The notes beneath the pieces were generated by a model. The model was not told the origin of the DNA and did no database searches. It saw nothing but the letters and a program-made list of their open reading frames with translations. This document shows, one piece after another, positions 1-7,728 of a stretch of DNA of 29,268 nucleotides; the stretch's first letter is position 1; the number at the start of each line of letters is the position of its first letter. The translations under genes and the position numbers were made by a program. The stretch is from a virus. The stretch lies in IMG/VR virus record IMGVR_UViG_3300025093_001715, positions 1 to 29,268 of that record, one strand, 5' to 3'.

Positions 1-1665
1 ATGGGTATCGGCAATTGGCTGCTTAACGGGGTGGAAAAGGCGGGCAACCGCTTGCCCGACCCGGTTTTCATATTTGTCTGGCTCATTCTGGGGCTGATGG
101 GATTCAGCGTCTTCGCTGCCGCTCAGGGCTGGCAGGCCCTGAACCCCATCACGGGTGACGTCATCGCGGCCCAAAGTCTGTTCTCCGGAGAGAATCTTCG
201 TCGCCTGTTCGAAGACATGCCGAAAACACTGACCGGGTTTGCCCCGCTTGGGTACGTTCTGGTCGTGATGCTGGGCGCCGGTGTGGCCGAGCGGACCGGC
301 CTGTTCTCGTCGGCGATGAAGGCCGGTGTGTCCAAGGCACCCCGGGCGTTGCTGACCCCGATCGTGATCTTCGTCGCCATCGTCGCCAACCACGCGGCTG
401 ATGCGGCCTATGTAGTTCTGATCCCGCTGGCGGCGGCCATTTATGCTGCGGCCGGGCGTCACCCGATCGCCGGGATCGCGGCGGGCTTTGCCGGCGTGTC
501 CGGCGGCTTCTCGGCCAACATCTTCCCCGGACAGCTGGATGCGCTGCTTCTCGGCCTGACCGAGCCGGCAGCGCAGCTGGTCGATCCGTCGTTCTCGATC
601 AATATCGCCGGCAACTGGTGGTTCATCGCGGGCATGACCCTGCTGTTCGTCCCGGTCGGCTGGTGGGTGACCGACAAGATTGTCGAGCCGCGCCTCGGAA
701 CCTGGACCCCGATTGCCGGTGCGCCCATCGAGGACGCCGAAAAGCCGCTGGAGAGCCGCGAGCGTGCAGGCCTCGTCTGGGCCGGCCTTGCGGCCCTGCT
801 GGTCATCGGCCTGTTCGCCTGGCTGGTCCTGTCGCCCTCGGCGCCCCTCATCGATCCCGAGGGTGAAACCCAGGCTGCGCGCCTTCAGCCCTTCTACCAC
901 TCGCTGGTCGCCGCCTTCTTCCTGATGTTCCTGCTGACCGGCGTGGCTTATGGCATCGTCGCCAAGACCATCCGAAGCCATCGCGACATCGTCCGCATGA
1001 CCTCACAGGCCATGGCCGACATGGGCCCTTATATCGTCCTCGCCTTTGTCGCGGCCCACTTCGTCGCCTTGTTCAACTGGTCAGGTCTGGGCCCGATCAT
1101 GGCGGTCGCAGGCGCTGAGCAGATCCGCCTGCTGTCGGGCATCGAGCCGGGGTCGACCGACCCTATCGGCGCGCTGCAGTTGTTCATCCTGCTGGTCTCG
1201 ATCGTGGTCGTCGCCGCCCTGGTCAACATCTTCGTCGGCTCGGCCTCGGCCAAATGGGCCTTCCTCGCGCCCATACTCGTCCCGATGCTGATGCTGGTCG
1301 GCGTCAGTCCCTATATGACGACCGCCGCCTACCGCATGGGCGATTCGACCACCAACATCATCACACCACTGATGGTCTACTTCCCGCTTATCCTGACCTT
1401 CGCCCAACGGTGGGTGAAAGAGTTCGGCCTCGGTAGCCTGATGGCGGTGATGCTGCCCTATTCGATCGCCTTCTCTATCACCGGGGCGATCCTGACGGGC
1501 CTTTGGGCCGCCTTCCAGCTCCCCCTTGGGCCCGGCGAAAGCGTCCGGTATCAACCGCCCCCGCCTGCGGTGGCTGTACAGCCCGAAGCCCTGACCGGTC
1601 CGTCCGCTCCGGCCGAGCCAACCGGGACGTCCGCGCCGCCGGTTCAAACAGTTCCGGCCGGTTGA
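1..1665 (+). CDS. AbgT-family inner-membrane transporter
   Basis: A 554-residue polytopic membrane protein of the AbgT family. Known members import p-aminobenzoyl-glutamate or export sulfonamide-type antimetabolites using a cation gradient. The N-terminus carries the family-typical stretch GVEKAGNRLPDP, followed by about a dozen hydrophobic segments. The middle contains the ANHAADAAYVVLIPL and GGFSANIFPGQLDALL regions, and the C-terminal third contains GSASAKWAFLAPI and YRMGDSTTNIITPLM, all characteristic of the family. The last 40 or so residues are a Pro/Ala-rich cytoplasmic tail that looks non-essential. ATG is the first base of the window, so its promoter and ribosome-binding site are not visible. 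It is a host gene, followed by a hairpin and tRNA-Asp. Family assignment is firm; the substrate cannot be told from sequence. Confidence 0.93.
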   Translation: MGIGNWLLNGVEKAGNRLPDPVFIFVWLILGLMGFSVFAAAQGWQALNPITGDVIAAQSLFSGENLRRLFEDMPKTLTGFAPLGYVLVVMLGAGVAERTGLFSSAMKAGVSKAPRALLTPIVIFVAIVANHAADAAYVVLIPLAAAIYAAAGRHPIAGIAAGFAGVSGGFSANIFPGQLDALLLGLTEPAAQLVDPSFSINIAGNWWFIAGMTLLFVPVGWWVTDKIVEPRLGTWTPIAGAPIEDAEKPLESRERAGLVWAGLAALLVIGLFAWLVLSPSAPLIDPEGETQAARLQPFYHSLVAAFFLMFLLTGVAYGIVAKTIRSHRDIVRMTSQAMADMGPYIVLAFVAAHFVALFNWSGLGPIMAVAGAEQIRLLSGIEPGSTDPIGALQLFILLVSIVVVAALVNIFVGSASAKWAFLAPILVPMLMLVGVSPYMTTAAYRMGDSTTNIITPLMVYFPLILTFAQRWVKEFGLGSLMAVMLPYSIAFSITGAILTGLWAAFQLPLGPGESVRYQPPPPAVAVQPEALTGPSAPAEPTGTSAPPVQTVPAG

Positions 1666-1674
1666 TGAAAAAAT

Positions 1675-1709
1675 GGGGCCTCGACCCGCTTGACGTCGGT
1701 CGAGGCCCC
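1675..1709 (-). terminator. strong hairpin, rho-independent terminator for leftward transcription
   Basis: A perfect 12-bp stem (GGGGCCTCGACC at 1675-1686 pairing with 1698-1709) encloses an 11-nt loop. On the minus strand it is followed by A and six Ts (1674 downward), the classic intrinsic terminator pattern for leftward transcription. On the plus strand no T tract follows, although it may still attenuate read-through from the AbgT gene. A smaller CGCCC/GGGCG hairpin lies at 1720-1735. The orientation suggests it stops leftward prophage transcripts (D-ogr) that run past the tRNA. Confidence 0.7.
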
Positions 1710-1755
1710 GCCTAAACGACGCCCTCCTTCGGGCGGCGACGCCTGAACGGGAAAC

Positions 1756-1832
1756 GCGGGTGTAGCTCAGTTGGTTAGAGTGCCGGCCTGTCACGCCGGA
1801 GGTCGCGGGTTCGAGCCCCGTCACTCGCGCCA
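1756..1832 (+). tRNA. tRNA-Asp (anticodon GTC)
   Basis: A 77-nt cloverleaf. The acceptor stem GCGGGTG pairs with CACTCGC (one G-U pair). The D arm contains AGTTGGTTA, the anticodon loop CTGTCAC places GTC at 1790-1792, and the T arm reads GCGGGTTCGAGCCCCGT. A discriminator G and an encoded CCA follow (1830-1832). It is read away from the transporter toward the prophage. The T-rich stretch immediately after CCA could help end its transcription. It is intact, so the prophage, if integrated here, restored the 3' end. Confidence 0.97.
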
Positions 1833-1840
1833 CTTTTTCC
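1790..1840. other. probable prophage attachment site (3' half of tRNA-Asp)
   Basis: Prophage genes begin right after the tRNA, with ogr as the first one. P2-like phages have attP between ogr and int, so an att core beside ogr is expected here. Many temperate phages use the 3' half of a tRNA gene, from the anticodon arm through the T arm. No second copy of this sequence is in the window, so the core cannot be delimited. The other copy should lie beyond the right edge next to an integrase gene. This is inference from gene order, not from a visible direct repeat. Confidence 0.5.
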
Positions 1841-1962
1841 TTAGCAAATTCAGGATTAAGTGGCGCGCCCGCCTTTTTGGGCGAGTAGCCATTCCAACTC
1901 GCTCCTGATCCCCATTCCAACTTTTGTCGCCTGGATGTTCCGGAATCGACGACCCGGATGGG

Positions 1963-2328
1963 TCAGATGTCGTTCGCCGGCGCTGTCGGCCTCGCGTTGC
2001 CGACCGGCAGGCGAATCGCCGGGTTGGGGCGGGCCGACGCCACGATCGTGCGGTCGATCGTCAGGCTGGCGACGAAGGTGTGGCCGCACTCGAGATCCGT
2101 GCACTGCAGGCGGAGCTCCTTGAACAAGGGCGTCAGCTCCTTGGAGCTGCGCACCTTGGCGGGTGCGCGACAGTGCGGGCATTTGGTCTGGATGTGGCTG
2201 CCGAAGCGCCGCCCGGGCTCCTTGAAGGCCGCGGGCTGGTGATCACTGGAGAACCTGCCACCGCTCGAGGCGGCCGCAGTGGGCGTGTCTTGCATGTTTG
2301 ACCCCGACTTTGCCCCTGCGCTTGTCAT
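1963..2328 (-). CDS. ogr: Ogr/Delta-type zinc-finger late-gene activator
   Basis: A 121-residue protein carrying the exact zinc-binding spacing C-x2-C-x22-C-x4-C seen in P2 Ogr and P4 Delta (CPHC ... CTDLEC), followed by GHTFVASLTIDRTI. Ogr proteins activate phage late promoters by binding a dyad element near -55 and contacting the RNA polymerase alpha subunit. The start at 2328 is chosen because GGAAGG lies 8 nt upstream. A later in-frame ATG at 2295 has no ribosome site but would still include the finger. An AT-rich stretch (CTTTTATTCT on the minus strand, 2360-2351) could be part of its own promoter, alongside read-through from D. It is the gene nearest the attachment site, as in P2, and it is the obvious regulator of the four 22-bp elements described below. 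Confidence 0.9.
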   Translation of the reverse strand: MTSAGAKSGSNMQDTPTAAASSGGRFSSDHQPAAFKEPGRRFGSHIQTKCPHCRAPAKVRSSKELTPLFKELRLQCTDLECGHTFVASLTIDRTIVASARPNPAIRLPVGNARPTAPANDI

Positions 2329-2387
2329 AACAGAAACCTTCCCTGCCGTCAGAATAAAAGAACCGTGAGTTATGGCGGCGGGCGGGC

Positions 2388-3425
2388 TCAGCCCGGGGAT
2401 GAACGGGAGCCGCCGAGCTCGAGATTGAGGCTGGTGGTCAGGCCGCCGCTGCCGCTCAGGGTGTGGCGCGTCTCGACGATGAGCCAATCGGCGGCGTCGA
2501 TCTGCGGTTTCCAGCCAGACAGGGAGAGCTTCTGTTCCGGGAACAGGTCCGGACGGCCCCGGGCGAGACTGAGATTGAAGCGTGCGCCGGATCGAGACTG
2601 GCGCTTGAACGTCGACTCGGCCGCGCGGCGGGCCGTCCGCTCCGATCCGTAGATCCTGCCGAGGCGCTTGGGGTTAGAGGACGAACCGACCAGGACTTCC
2701 TTGCGCGTGGCGGCCGATCGATCCTGCCAGACGGCGATGACGCCGGAATAGGTGTCCCGCTCGGCCGCCTCCCAGTCGTGCCGGTCCCCGTCGCTGCGCG
2801 TGAGAGACGCCGGCGGAATGGCCGTGCCGCCCGGCGTCTCACCGGACCCAACCGCAGCGAACAGCAGGCGGCGGGCCTTGATGGTGGCCACGGCATCATG
2901 AAGCCGCCCCAGGCGGGCGAGGAAGGCACTGTCGCTTTCCCGCTCCTGATCCAGATGCGCAACTTCGATCGCCGCCTTGTCGTCCGCGACGATGGCCTGC
3001 AGGCCGTTCCTGCCGGCGACGTCGGCCAGCACCTGACCCAGCGTGGTTTCCGTCCAGGTCTGGGTGCGCCGGGTGCGGAAGGCACGGGTCAGGTCAGCCG
3101 ACCGGGCCTGGATCGTCAGGCGATCGGGCGTGCCTGAGTGCCGGCGCGCATCGACCTTGAATATGCCCTTGTCGATCAGGGTGGTCGAACCTCCGTCGAC
3201 CAGGTCGCGCCAGCCCAGCTTGAGCGAGATCTCGGCACCGGCCGGGGGAATGGCCACGCGGCCATCGGAATCGTCCAGCACGATCTCGAGCTCGTCAGCA
3301 TCGGCGCCACGCCGCTCGGACAGGCCGAGGCTGATCAGGCGGGGATAGACGTCGCCGCTGATGCTCTTGCCGTCGACCACCAGGTCATAGGCCGCCTGGC
3401 GATGGACATAGCCTGGGGCCGTCAC
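2388..3425 (-). CDS. D: gpD-like baseplate hub / tail protein
   Basis: A 345-residue homologue of P2 gpD, the baseplate hub protein that sits above the spike and links baseplate to tube (historically called a late control protein). Typical features are the N-terminal DGKSISGDVYPRLISL segment, an LGQVLADVAGRNGL hub motif, and a C-terminal SGWKPQIDAADWLIVETRHTLSGSGG region. The GTG start at 3425 overlaps the U stop as GTGA, indicating translational coupling. The gene is last but one in the leftward tail operon and is separated from ogr by about 60 bp. It is slightly shorter than P2 gpD. Confidence 0.93.
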   Translation of the reverse strand: MTAPGYVHRQAAYDLVVDGKSISGDVYPRLISLGLSERRGADADELEIVLDDSDGRVAIPPAGAEISLKLGWRDLVDGGSTTLIDKGIFKVDARRHSGTPDRLTIQARSADLTRAFRTRRTQTWTETTLGQVLADVAGRNGLQAIVADDKAAIEVAHLDQERESDSAFLARLGRLHDAVATIKARRLLFAAVGSGETPGGTAIPPASLTRSDGDRHDWEAAERDTYSGVIAVWQDRSAATRKEVLVGSSSNPKRLGRIYGSERTARRAAESTFKRQSRSGARFNLSLARGRPDLFPEQKLSLSGWKPQIDAADWLIVETRHTLSGSGGLTTSLNLELGGSRSSPG

Positions 3426-3850
3426 GTCACGGCCTCGGCCGGGGCGTCCTGCCCTTCTGGATCCTGCATGCGCCGAAGCTGAAGGCTGAAGTCCGTCTGC
3501 AGGGCGATGCCGCCCGCGATGAAGTTGCTCTTGCCCTCGTCCAGACCCTCAATGACGAAGGCGCCGTAGACGAAGCCTTCGCCGTCGACGAGCGTCCAGG
3601 CCTGGCCGGTGTCGGCCATGGCAGCGAGCTCCTCAAGGGCATCCTTCTTGCCGATCTGGCCGGGGGCGAGGATTCCCGAAAGCTCGATCAGATCATCGCC
3701 AGGCCCGGCAAACTGGCCCGCCGCCCGCGCATTGACGCGTTCGTTTGTCGGATGCCGCCAGGTGCGCCGGCGGCGCAACCGGTCAAACAGGGCGCTGTCG
3801 ATCGAGAAGCCGAACATCCCAAGCGACATCAGCATGGCCGCGTCAGACAT
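3422..3850 (-). CDS. U: gpU-like tail protein
   Basis: A 142-residue member of the P2 gpU tail family. MLMSLGMFGFSIDSALFD at the N-terminus, the ELSGILAPGQIG motif and WTLVDGEGFVYGAFVIEGL are diagnostic. gpU belongs to the tail tip/tube assembly genes and acts late in tail building, probably at tube-end completion. Its ATG overlaps the tape-measure stop by one base (TGATG), and its stop overlaps the gpD start (GTGA), so T-U-D are translated as a coupled unit. Confidence 0.92.
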   Translation of the reverse strand: MSDAAMLMSLGMFGFSIDSALFDRLRRRRTWRHPTNERVNARAAGQFAGPGDDLIELSGILAPGQIGKKDALEELAAMADTGQAWTLVDGEGFVYGAFVIEGLDEGKSNFIAGGIALQTDFSLQLRRMQDPEGQDAPAEAVT

Positions 3851-6800
3851 CAGGCCTCTCCATAGTCGGGATCATCCGAGAAGCTCGAGAGGTCCGGTTT
3901 ACGGAGCAGCTCGGCCACGCGGCGAGCCAGCGCCTCGGCGTCCTCGCCCGGCCTCTGGACGATGGTGATCTTGAGTTCGCCGATCGCGGGCGGCCCCGCG
4001 GGCCTCGCGCTGGTCGCAGGCGTGGTCGCAGCGCGTGCGGTCAGTCGGGGGCCCGTGTCGAACGCCGGGCGCGCGACGCCGGTCGCATCACCCCTGCCGA
4101 ACGCAGCGGCCGCTTCGAAGGCATCACGCTCGGCCCCTTCGATCTCCCCTGCCCTGACGCCGGGCATGTTGACCGCACCGGCGGCGATCAGGGCGGCGGC
4201 CGCGCCGGCCATGACGCCGGCCGGGCCGCGTCGGTCCTGGCCGAGGCCCAGGGTGAAGCCGGACATGACGTCCCGGCCGACATTCATCATGACGCGCGAG
4301 GGCGAGCGGGTCTGGGTGACGCGCCGGGTTGTAGCCTCGGGCACGCGGGCGACCTCGGCCGTCGCGGCCTGGACTTCGGCCCGCCTGCCCCGGATGCCCC
4401 GGGCGAAGCCGTCCATGGCGTCCGCACCGGCCTTCAGCAGCCTGCCGGGCAGCTCTTGCAGCCAGGTCCACAGGTTGGCGAAGGCCGACTTGAACGCCTC
4501 GAGCGGATTGAAGGCGCGGATCACGTTCCGCACCGCATCGATGCCGGAGGACACGGCGCCGCGCACCCTGTTCCACAGCGCGACGACGAAGCCCGAGATC
4601 GGCCCCCAATTGCTGATGATGAAGCCGAGGGGCGTGAACCGGAGAAGCAGCTGCCCGATGGCCTCAAGGCCGTACTGGACCGTCGACCGATAGCGGTCGA
4701 AGGCCATCAGCAGAAAGCCCGAGATCGCATCCCAATTCCGGACGATGAAGCCGAGCGGGGTAAAGCGCAGGAGGCCTTGGCCGATCACCGAGAGCCCTTT
4801 GCCCACGACGCCCCTCGCGTCTGCCCAGACGCCGGCGATGTGACCGGTGACGCCAGACCAGGCCTTGCGGACATGGGACATCGGGGAGAACCGGGCGAGC
4901 AGGTATTTGGCATAGTCGAGCCCGAGGCCGACGGCCTGGCCGATCAGGTTCCACAGGGCGCGCACGAAGCCGACGATCGGCTGCCAGTTGCGGATGACGA
5001 AGCCGAGCGGGGTGAAGTTGAGGATGTAGGCCTTGATCAGGCCCAGCCCGCCGCTGACCGTGCGCGTGATGCCGTCCCACAGGCCCTTGAGCCACGACCC
5101 GATCCGGCCCCAATTCCGATAGATCACATAGGCCACGGCCGCGACGGCCGCGATGATCAGGGTGGCGATCAGCACCATGGGGTTTGCCAGCAGGGCGGCG
5201 GTGAACCTCCAGACCCCCATGGTCATCAGCTTCAGGCCGGTGAGGACCGGCCCGAACAGGACCGCTGTCTGTGTCAGGGTCAGCTGCAGGAGGGCGAAGG
5301 GGCCGAGGACGGCCGCCGCGGCCATGGCCAGCCCGCCGAACACGACGAGGCCCGCCGCGAGAACCGCGACCAGGGTGCCGACGACCTTGATCAGCCCGGG
5401 GTGGGCCTGAGCAAAGACCCGGAAGCGGTTCGTGGTGTCGCGCACCCACATCGCCCCGGCCTTGATCTGGGGCAGGAAGGCCGTCCCGATCTCGACGCCG
5501 ATCGCCTTGATGGCGTTCTTGCCGAGCTGGACGGCGTTCGACGCCGCCTTCGCGCGCGATTCAAACTCCTTTTGCATCGAGCCGGCGTAAAGGCTGCTGT
5601 CCGCCACCTTGCCGAGGTTCTCCTCGAGGAGCTCGAGGTTGGTCAGCATGGGGGCGATCGCGCCAACCGATTCCGAGCCGAACAGCTGGGTGAGGATGGC
5701 GCTCTGGCGATCGGGGGCAAGTTTCGAGATCCGGCCCAGCACGTCGAGGATCGTACCGCCGGCGTCCTGTTGCATCTGCCTGGCCACCGTAACGGCGTCG
5801 AGGCCCAGGGCCTTCCAGGCCTGGCGCTGCATGCGGGTGGCCGCTTCGCCCTTGGTCAGGGCCAGCACAGTGTTCTTGATGCCGGTCGCGGCGATCTCAT
5901 CGCTGAGCCCCATCCCGGCCATGGTTGAGCCGAGGGCAGCGATCTCGCCCGCCGCCATGCCGGCGACCTCCCCCAGCGGGCCGATGCGGGTAACGATATT
6001 CGAGATCTGCATGGAGGTGGCCGGGCCGGTGTTGCCCAGATAGTTGATCTGATCTGCCAGGCCGCGCACTTCGGGCTGGGTCATGCGGAAGGCCGTCCGC
6101 CAGGTGGCCATCATCGACCCGGACTGCTCGGCAGTCGTATCGAAGGCGATGCCCATCTTGGCGGCGTCTTCGGCGAACCCCAGCAGTTCCGCTCGGGGAA
6201 TGCTGGCCTGTCCCGCCGCTGCGACAATGGCGGTCAGGCCCTCAGTCGCAATGGGAATATGCGTGGCGAGGTCGAGGATATCGTTCGACATTTGCCGGAA
6301 CTGCTGGGGCGTCTCGAAGTCGACGACCTTGGCCACGTCCAGCATACCGTCCTCGAATGACATGGCCTCCCGGCCCGCCATGAACATGGGTGCGGCCAGG
6401 GCTCCACCCGCGGCGACCGACGACATGCCGGCGCCCTGCATCGTGCCGGCGAGCTGCTGGGTGCTGTCGTAGCGCGTGCGGGCGGCCGACAGGCGCTGCT
6501 GACGGGCAGCCACGACCTCGAGTTGGCGCGCCTGTTCGCGCAGCTCGCCATTGGCCACACGCAGTTCGCGGGCCAGCCGCATCTCGTGGCCGCTGAGGTT
6601 CTTGGTCGAGATACCCGCCTCGGCCAGTGATCCCCGAAGATCCTGCAGTCCGAGCCGCCGACGTTGCTCCTGCTCCTGGAGGCCGCGCACCTTGTCGCGG
6701 GCAATCTCGAGGGCGCGTGTCAGCTGACGGGTCGGACGGTCGGCCGAGGCGTGGGCCTGGCCGAGCCGCTGGGCTTCCTTCTGGGCCTCGGCCAGCCGCG

Positions 6801-6999
6801 CCTGGGTCTGGCCCAGTTCGCCCTGCAGGCGCTTGTAGGCGGCGATGTTGCGGACGCTCTTCTGCAGATCCGTGACGCGCTCGCGGGCGGCGCCGAGCGC
6901 TTTGGACGTCCGGTCACTCTCGCCCTTGACGCCTTGAAGGAAAGTCTTCGCGTTTCCAGAGGCTTTGAAGATCAGGTTGAGGCGAAGATTGCGGTCCAT
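3850..6999 (-). CDS. T: tail tape measure protein
   Basis: A 1049-residue tape measure that sets tail length and is ejected with the DNA. Residues 30-180 are predicted coiled coil (long runs of Q, R, E, A). Residues about 200-530 form the TP901-type tail core (AGREAMSFEDGMLDVAKVV ... LFGSESVGAI). Hydrophobic membrane-like segments lie at 539-571 and 609-627. From about 620 to 850 the protein is a tandem repeat with an exact 42-residue period. The Ala/Arg-rich C-terminus ends in PDYGEA. It follows the E/E' chaperones by only 3 nt, as in P2, and overlaps U by one base. It is longer than P2 gpT (about 815 residues), predicting a longer tail. Confidence 0.95.
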   Translation of the reverse strand: MDRNLRLNLIFKASGNAKTFLQGVKGESDRTSKALGAARERVTDLQKSVRNIAAYKRLQGELGQTQARLAEAQKEAQRLGQAHASADRPTRQLTRALEIARDKVRGLQEQEQRRRLGLQDLRGSLAEAGISTKNLSGHEMRLARELRVANGELREQARQLEVVAARQQRLSAARTRYDSTQQLAGTMQGAGMSSVAAGGALAAPMFMAGREAMSFEDGMLDVAKVVDFETPQQFRQMSNDILDLATHIPIATEGLTAIVAAAGQASIPRAELLGFAEDAAKMGIAFDTTAEQSGSMMATWRTAFRMTQPEVRGLADQINYLGNTGPATSMQISNIVTRIGPLGEVAGMAAGEIAALGSTMAGMGLSDEIAATGIKNTVLALTKGEAATRMQRQAWKALGLDAVTVARQMQQDAGGTILDVLGRISKLAPDRQSAILTQLFGSESVGAIAPMLTNLELLEENLGKVADSSLYAGSMQKEFESRAKAASNAVQLGKNAIKAIGVEIGTAFLPQIKAGAMWVRDTTNRFRVFAQAHPGLIKVVGTLVAVLAAGLVVFGGLAMAAAAVLGPFALLQLTLTQTAVLFGPVLTGLKLMTMGVWRFTAALLANPMVLIATLIIAAVAAVAYVIYRNWGRIGSWLKGLWDGITRTVSGGLGLIKAYILNFTPLGFVIRNWQPIVGFVRALWNLIGQAVGLGLDYAKYLLARFSPMSHVRKAWSGVTGHIAGVWADARGVVGKGLSVIGQGLLRFTPLGFIVRNWDAISGFLLMAFDRYRSTVQYGLEAIGQLLLRFTPLGFIISNWGPISGFVVALWNRVRGAVSSGIDAVRNVIRAFNPLEAFKSAFANLWTWLQELPGRLLKAGADAMDGFARGIRGRRAEVQAATAEVARVPEATTRRVTQTRSPSRVMMNVGRDVMSGFTLGLGQDRRGPAGVMAGAAAALIAAGAVNMPGVRAGEIEGAERDAFEAAAAFGRGDATGVARPAFDTGPRLTARAATTPATSARPAGPPAIGELKITIVQRPGEDAEALARRVAELLRKPDLSSFSDDPDYGEA
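4450..5142 (-). repeat. 126-bp (42-residue) periodic repeat inside the tape measure gene
   Basis: Tape-measure residues 620-850 repeat the pattern F-[ST]-P-[LM]-x-F/H ... W-x-x-[IV]-x-G-F. The anchor Phe falls at 662, 704, 746, 788 and 830. The anchor Trp falls at 630, 672, 714, 756 and 798, with Phe at 840. Every step is exactly 42 residues. The best copies share LLRFTPLGFI and NW-x-x-ISGF. At DNA level the copies are diverged, so this is an old duplication rather than recent slippage. Confidence 0.9.
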
Positions 7000-7002
7000 G
7001 CG

Positions 7003-7535
7003 TCATTCGTCCTTCGGGCCGTTGACCCGGTTCCACAGGGCGATCGCGCGCTCCCGCTCTTCTGAGAGGTCGGCCAGGTCGAGGGCCTCCAAGGCCTCCC
7101 TCGACCAGCCGTGCATCACGAACATGATGTCCGCGAAGGCGTCCTCTACTCGGTCAGGGAGGCCTCCCGCCGCTGCGACTTCGTCAGCAAAAAATGGATC
7201 ACCTCGCCGGTCAGCTGGGCGATGTCCTCTCCGTCCATTTCCATGATCTCATTGCGGTGGATCATGGGTTCGGTGACCCGGGGGAGGACGATCGACATGG
7301 CGACGACGTCGCCCGCGTAGAGCTCGGTCAGCTTGGTGCCGCGCAGATCTCCGCCGCGCGGCTTGCGGACGGTGATATCGACAACCTCAGTGCCTCCCCG
7401 GTCGAGGGGGTTATCGAGGGTCACCAGAGCCCAGGGGCGGCCCGTCTTGTCAGTGCCCGATCGGGCCTTTTCCGCAGGAGCGGCGGTCTCGGCCGAGGCT
7501 GGCGCCTCAGGCTTGGGTTCGGTTTTCGTGTCCAT
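7003..7535 (-). CDS. gpE+E' tail assembly chaperone frameshift product
   Basis: A -1 shift at TTTTTTG (7194-7188) moves ribosomes from frame E into a frame that stays open to TGA at 7003-7005, giving a product of about 177 residues. The extension reads FADEVAAAGG and then contains AFADIMFVMHGW and LDLADLSEERERAIALW, which match the small P2 GpE family. In P2 the same heptamer in the same place makes E+E', a chaperone that coats the tape measure during tail assembly. Without the shift E' has no separate start with a ribosome site. The stop lies 3 nt before the T start. The heptamer and the domain are seen directly; the frameshift is inferred from the P2 precedent. Confidence 0.85.
7146..7535 (-). 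CDS. E: gpE-like tail assembly chaperone (short form)
   Basis: A 129-residue zero-frame product of the E/E' chaperone pair, belonging to the family of phage tail assembly chaperones E/41/14. The first 35 residues are an Ala/Pro/Glu-rich extension not needed by the family. The conserved part contains VDITVRKPRGGDLRGTKL, LYAGDVVAMSIVLPRVTEP and DIAQLTGEVIHFLLTK. It ends with a TAG 16 codons past the slippery heptamer, so most ribosomes make this form. The ATG at 7535 has no clear ribosome site but lies inside the end of the preceding small gene (29-nt overlap), pointing to coupled translation. Confidence 0.88.
   Translation of the reverse strand: MDTKTEPKPEAPASAETAAPAEKARSGTDKTGRPWALVTLDNPLDRGGTEVVDITVRKPRGGDLRGTKLTELYAGDVVAMSIVLPRVTEPMIHRNEIMEMDGEDIAQLTGEVIHFLLTKSQRREASLTE
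7188..7194 (-). promoter_or_regulatory. programmed -1 ribosomal frameshift site (T TTT TTG)
   Basis: The minus strand reads CAT TTT TTG in the E frame, a perfect X-XXY-YYZ slippery heptamer. It is the same heptamer reported for the P2 E/E' frameshift. After slipping, the -1 frame is open through the GpE domain to 7003. Confidence 0.85.
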
Positions 7536-7728
7536 TGGAGGTGTCCCGCATGTTTGACCCTATGTTCGCGACGCGGTCGCTCACGGCTTGAGGGTCACTG
7601 GTTCGCCGCGTCAGCGCGGCCATGAATCGATCAAAGTGGCGATCGGCGGCCTGACGACTTGCGATATCGTCCTGGCGCTGGCGCTCGAGCGCGGCCGCGA
7701 TCGGAGGAAGGAAGCGCCCCGCCGTCAT
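7507..7728 (-). CDS. small hypothetical protein between FII and E
   Basis: A 73-residue charged, helical protein (ALERQRQDDIASRQAADRHF). I do not recognise a family, and P2 has no gene here. It is supported by its junctions: its ATG overlaps the FII stop as TGATG, and its end overlaps the E start by 29 nt, the same coupling seen across this operon. Its C-terminal tail GSNMRDT resembles GSNMQDT near the Ogr N-terminus, and the underlying DNA also matches (18 of 20 bases). It may be an assembly factor, or a frame retained mainly to deliver ribosomes to E. Confidence 0.65.
   Translation of the reverse strand: MTAGRFLPPIAAALERQRQDDIASRQAADRHFDRFMAALTRRTSDPQAVSDRVANIGSNMRDTSNGHENRTQA

Noticed and set aside
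1856-2182. A 108-codon minus-strand frame overlapping ogr
   Set aside because: It is out of frame with the zinc-finger protein, lacks motifs and has a composition typical of a shadow frame.
3745-5928. A 727-codon open frame on the plus strand opposite the tape measure
   Set aside because: It is antisense to a well-supported gene, rich in Gly/Arg/Asp from complementary GC-rich codons, and has no recognisable domain or ribosome site. High GC gives long shadow frames.
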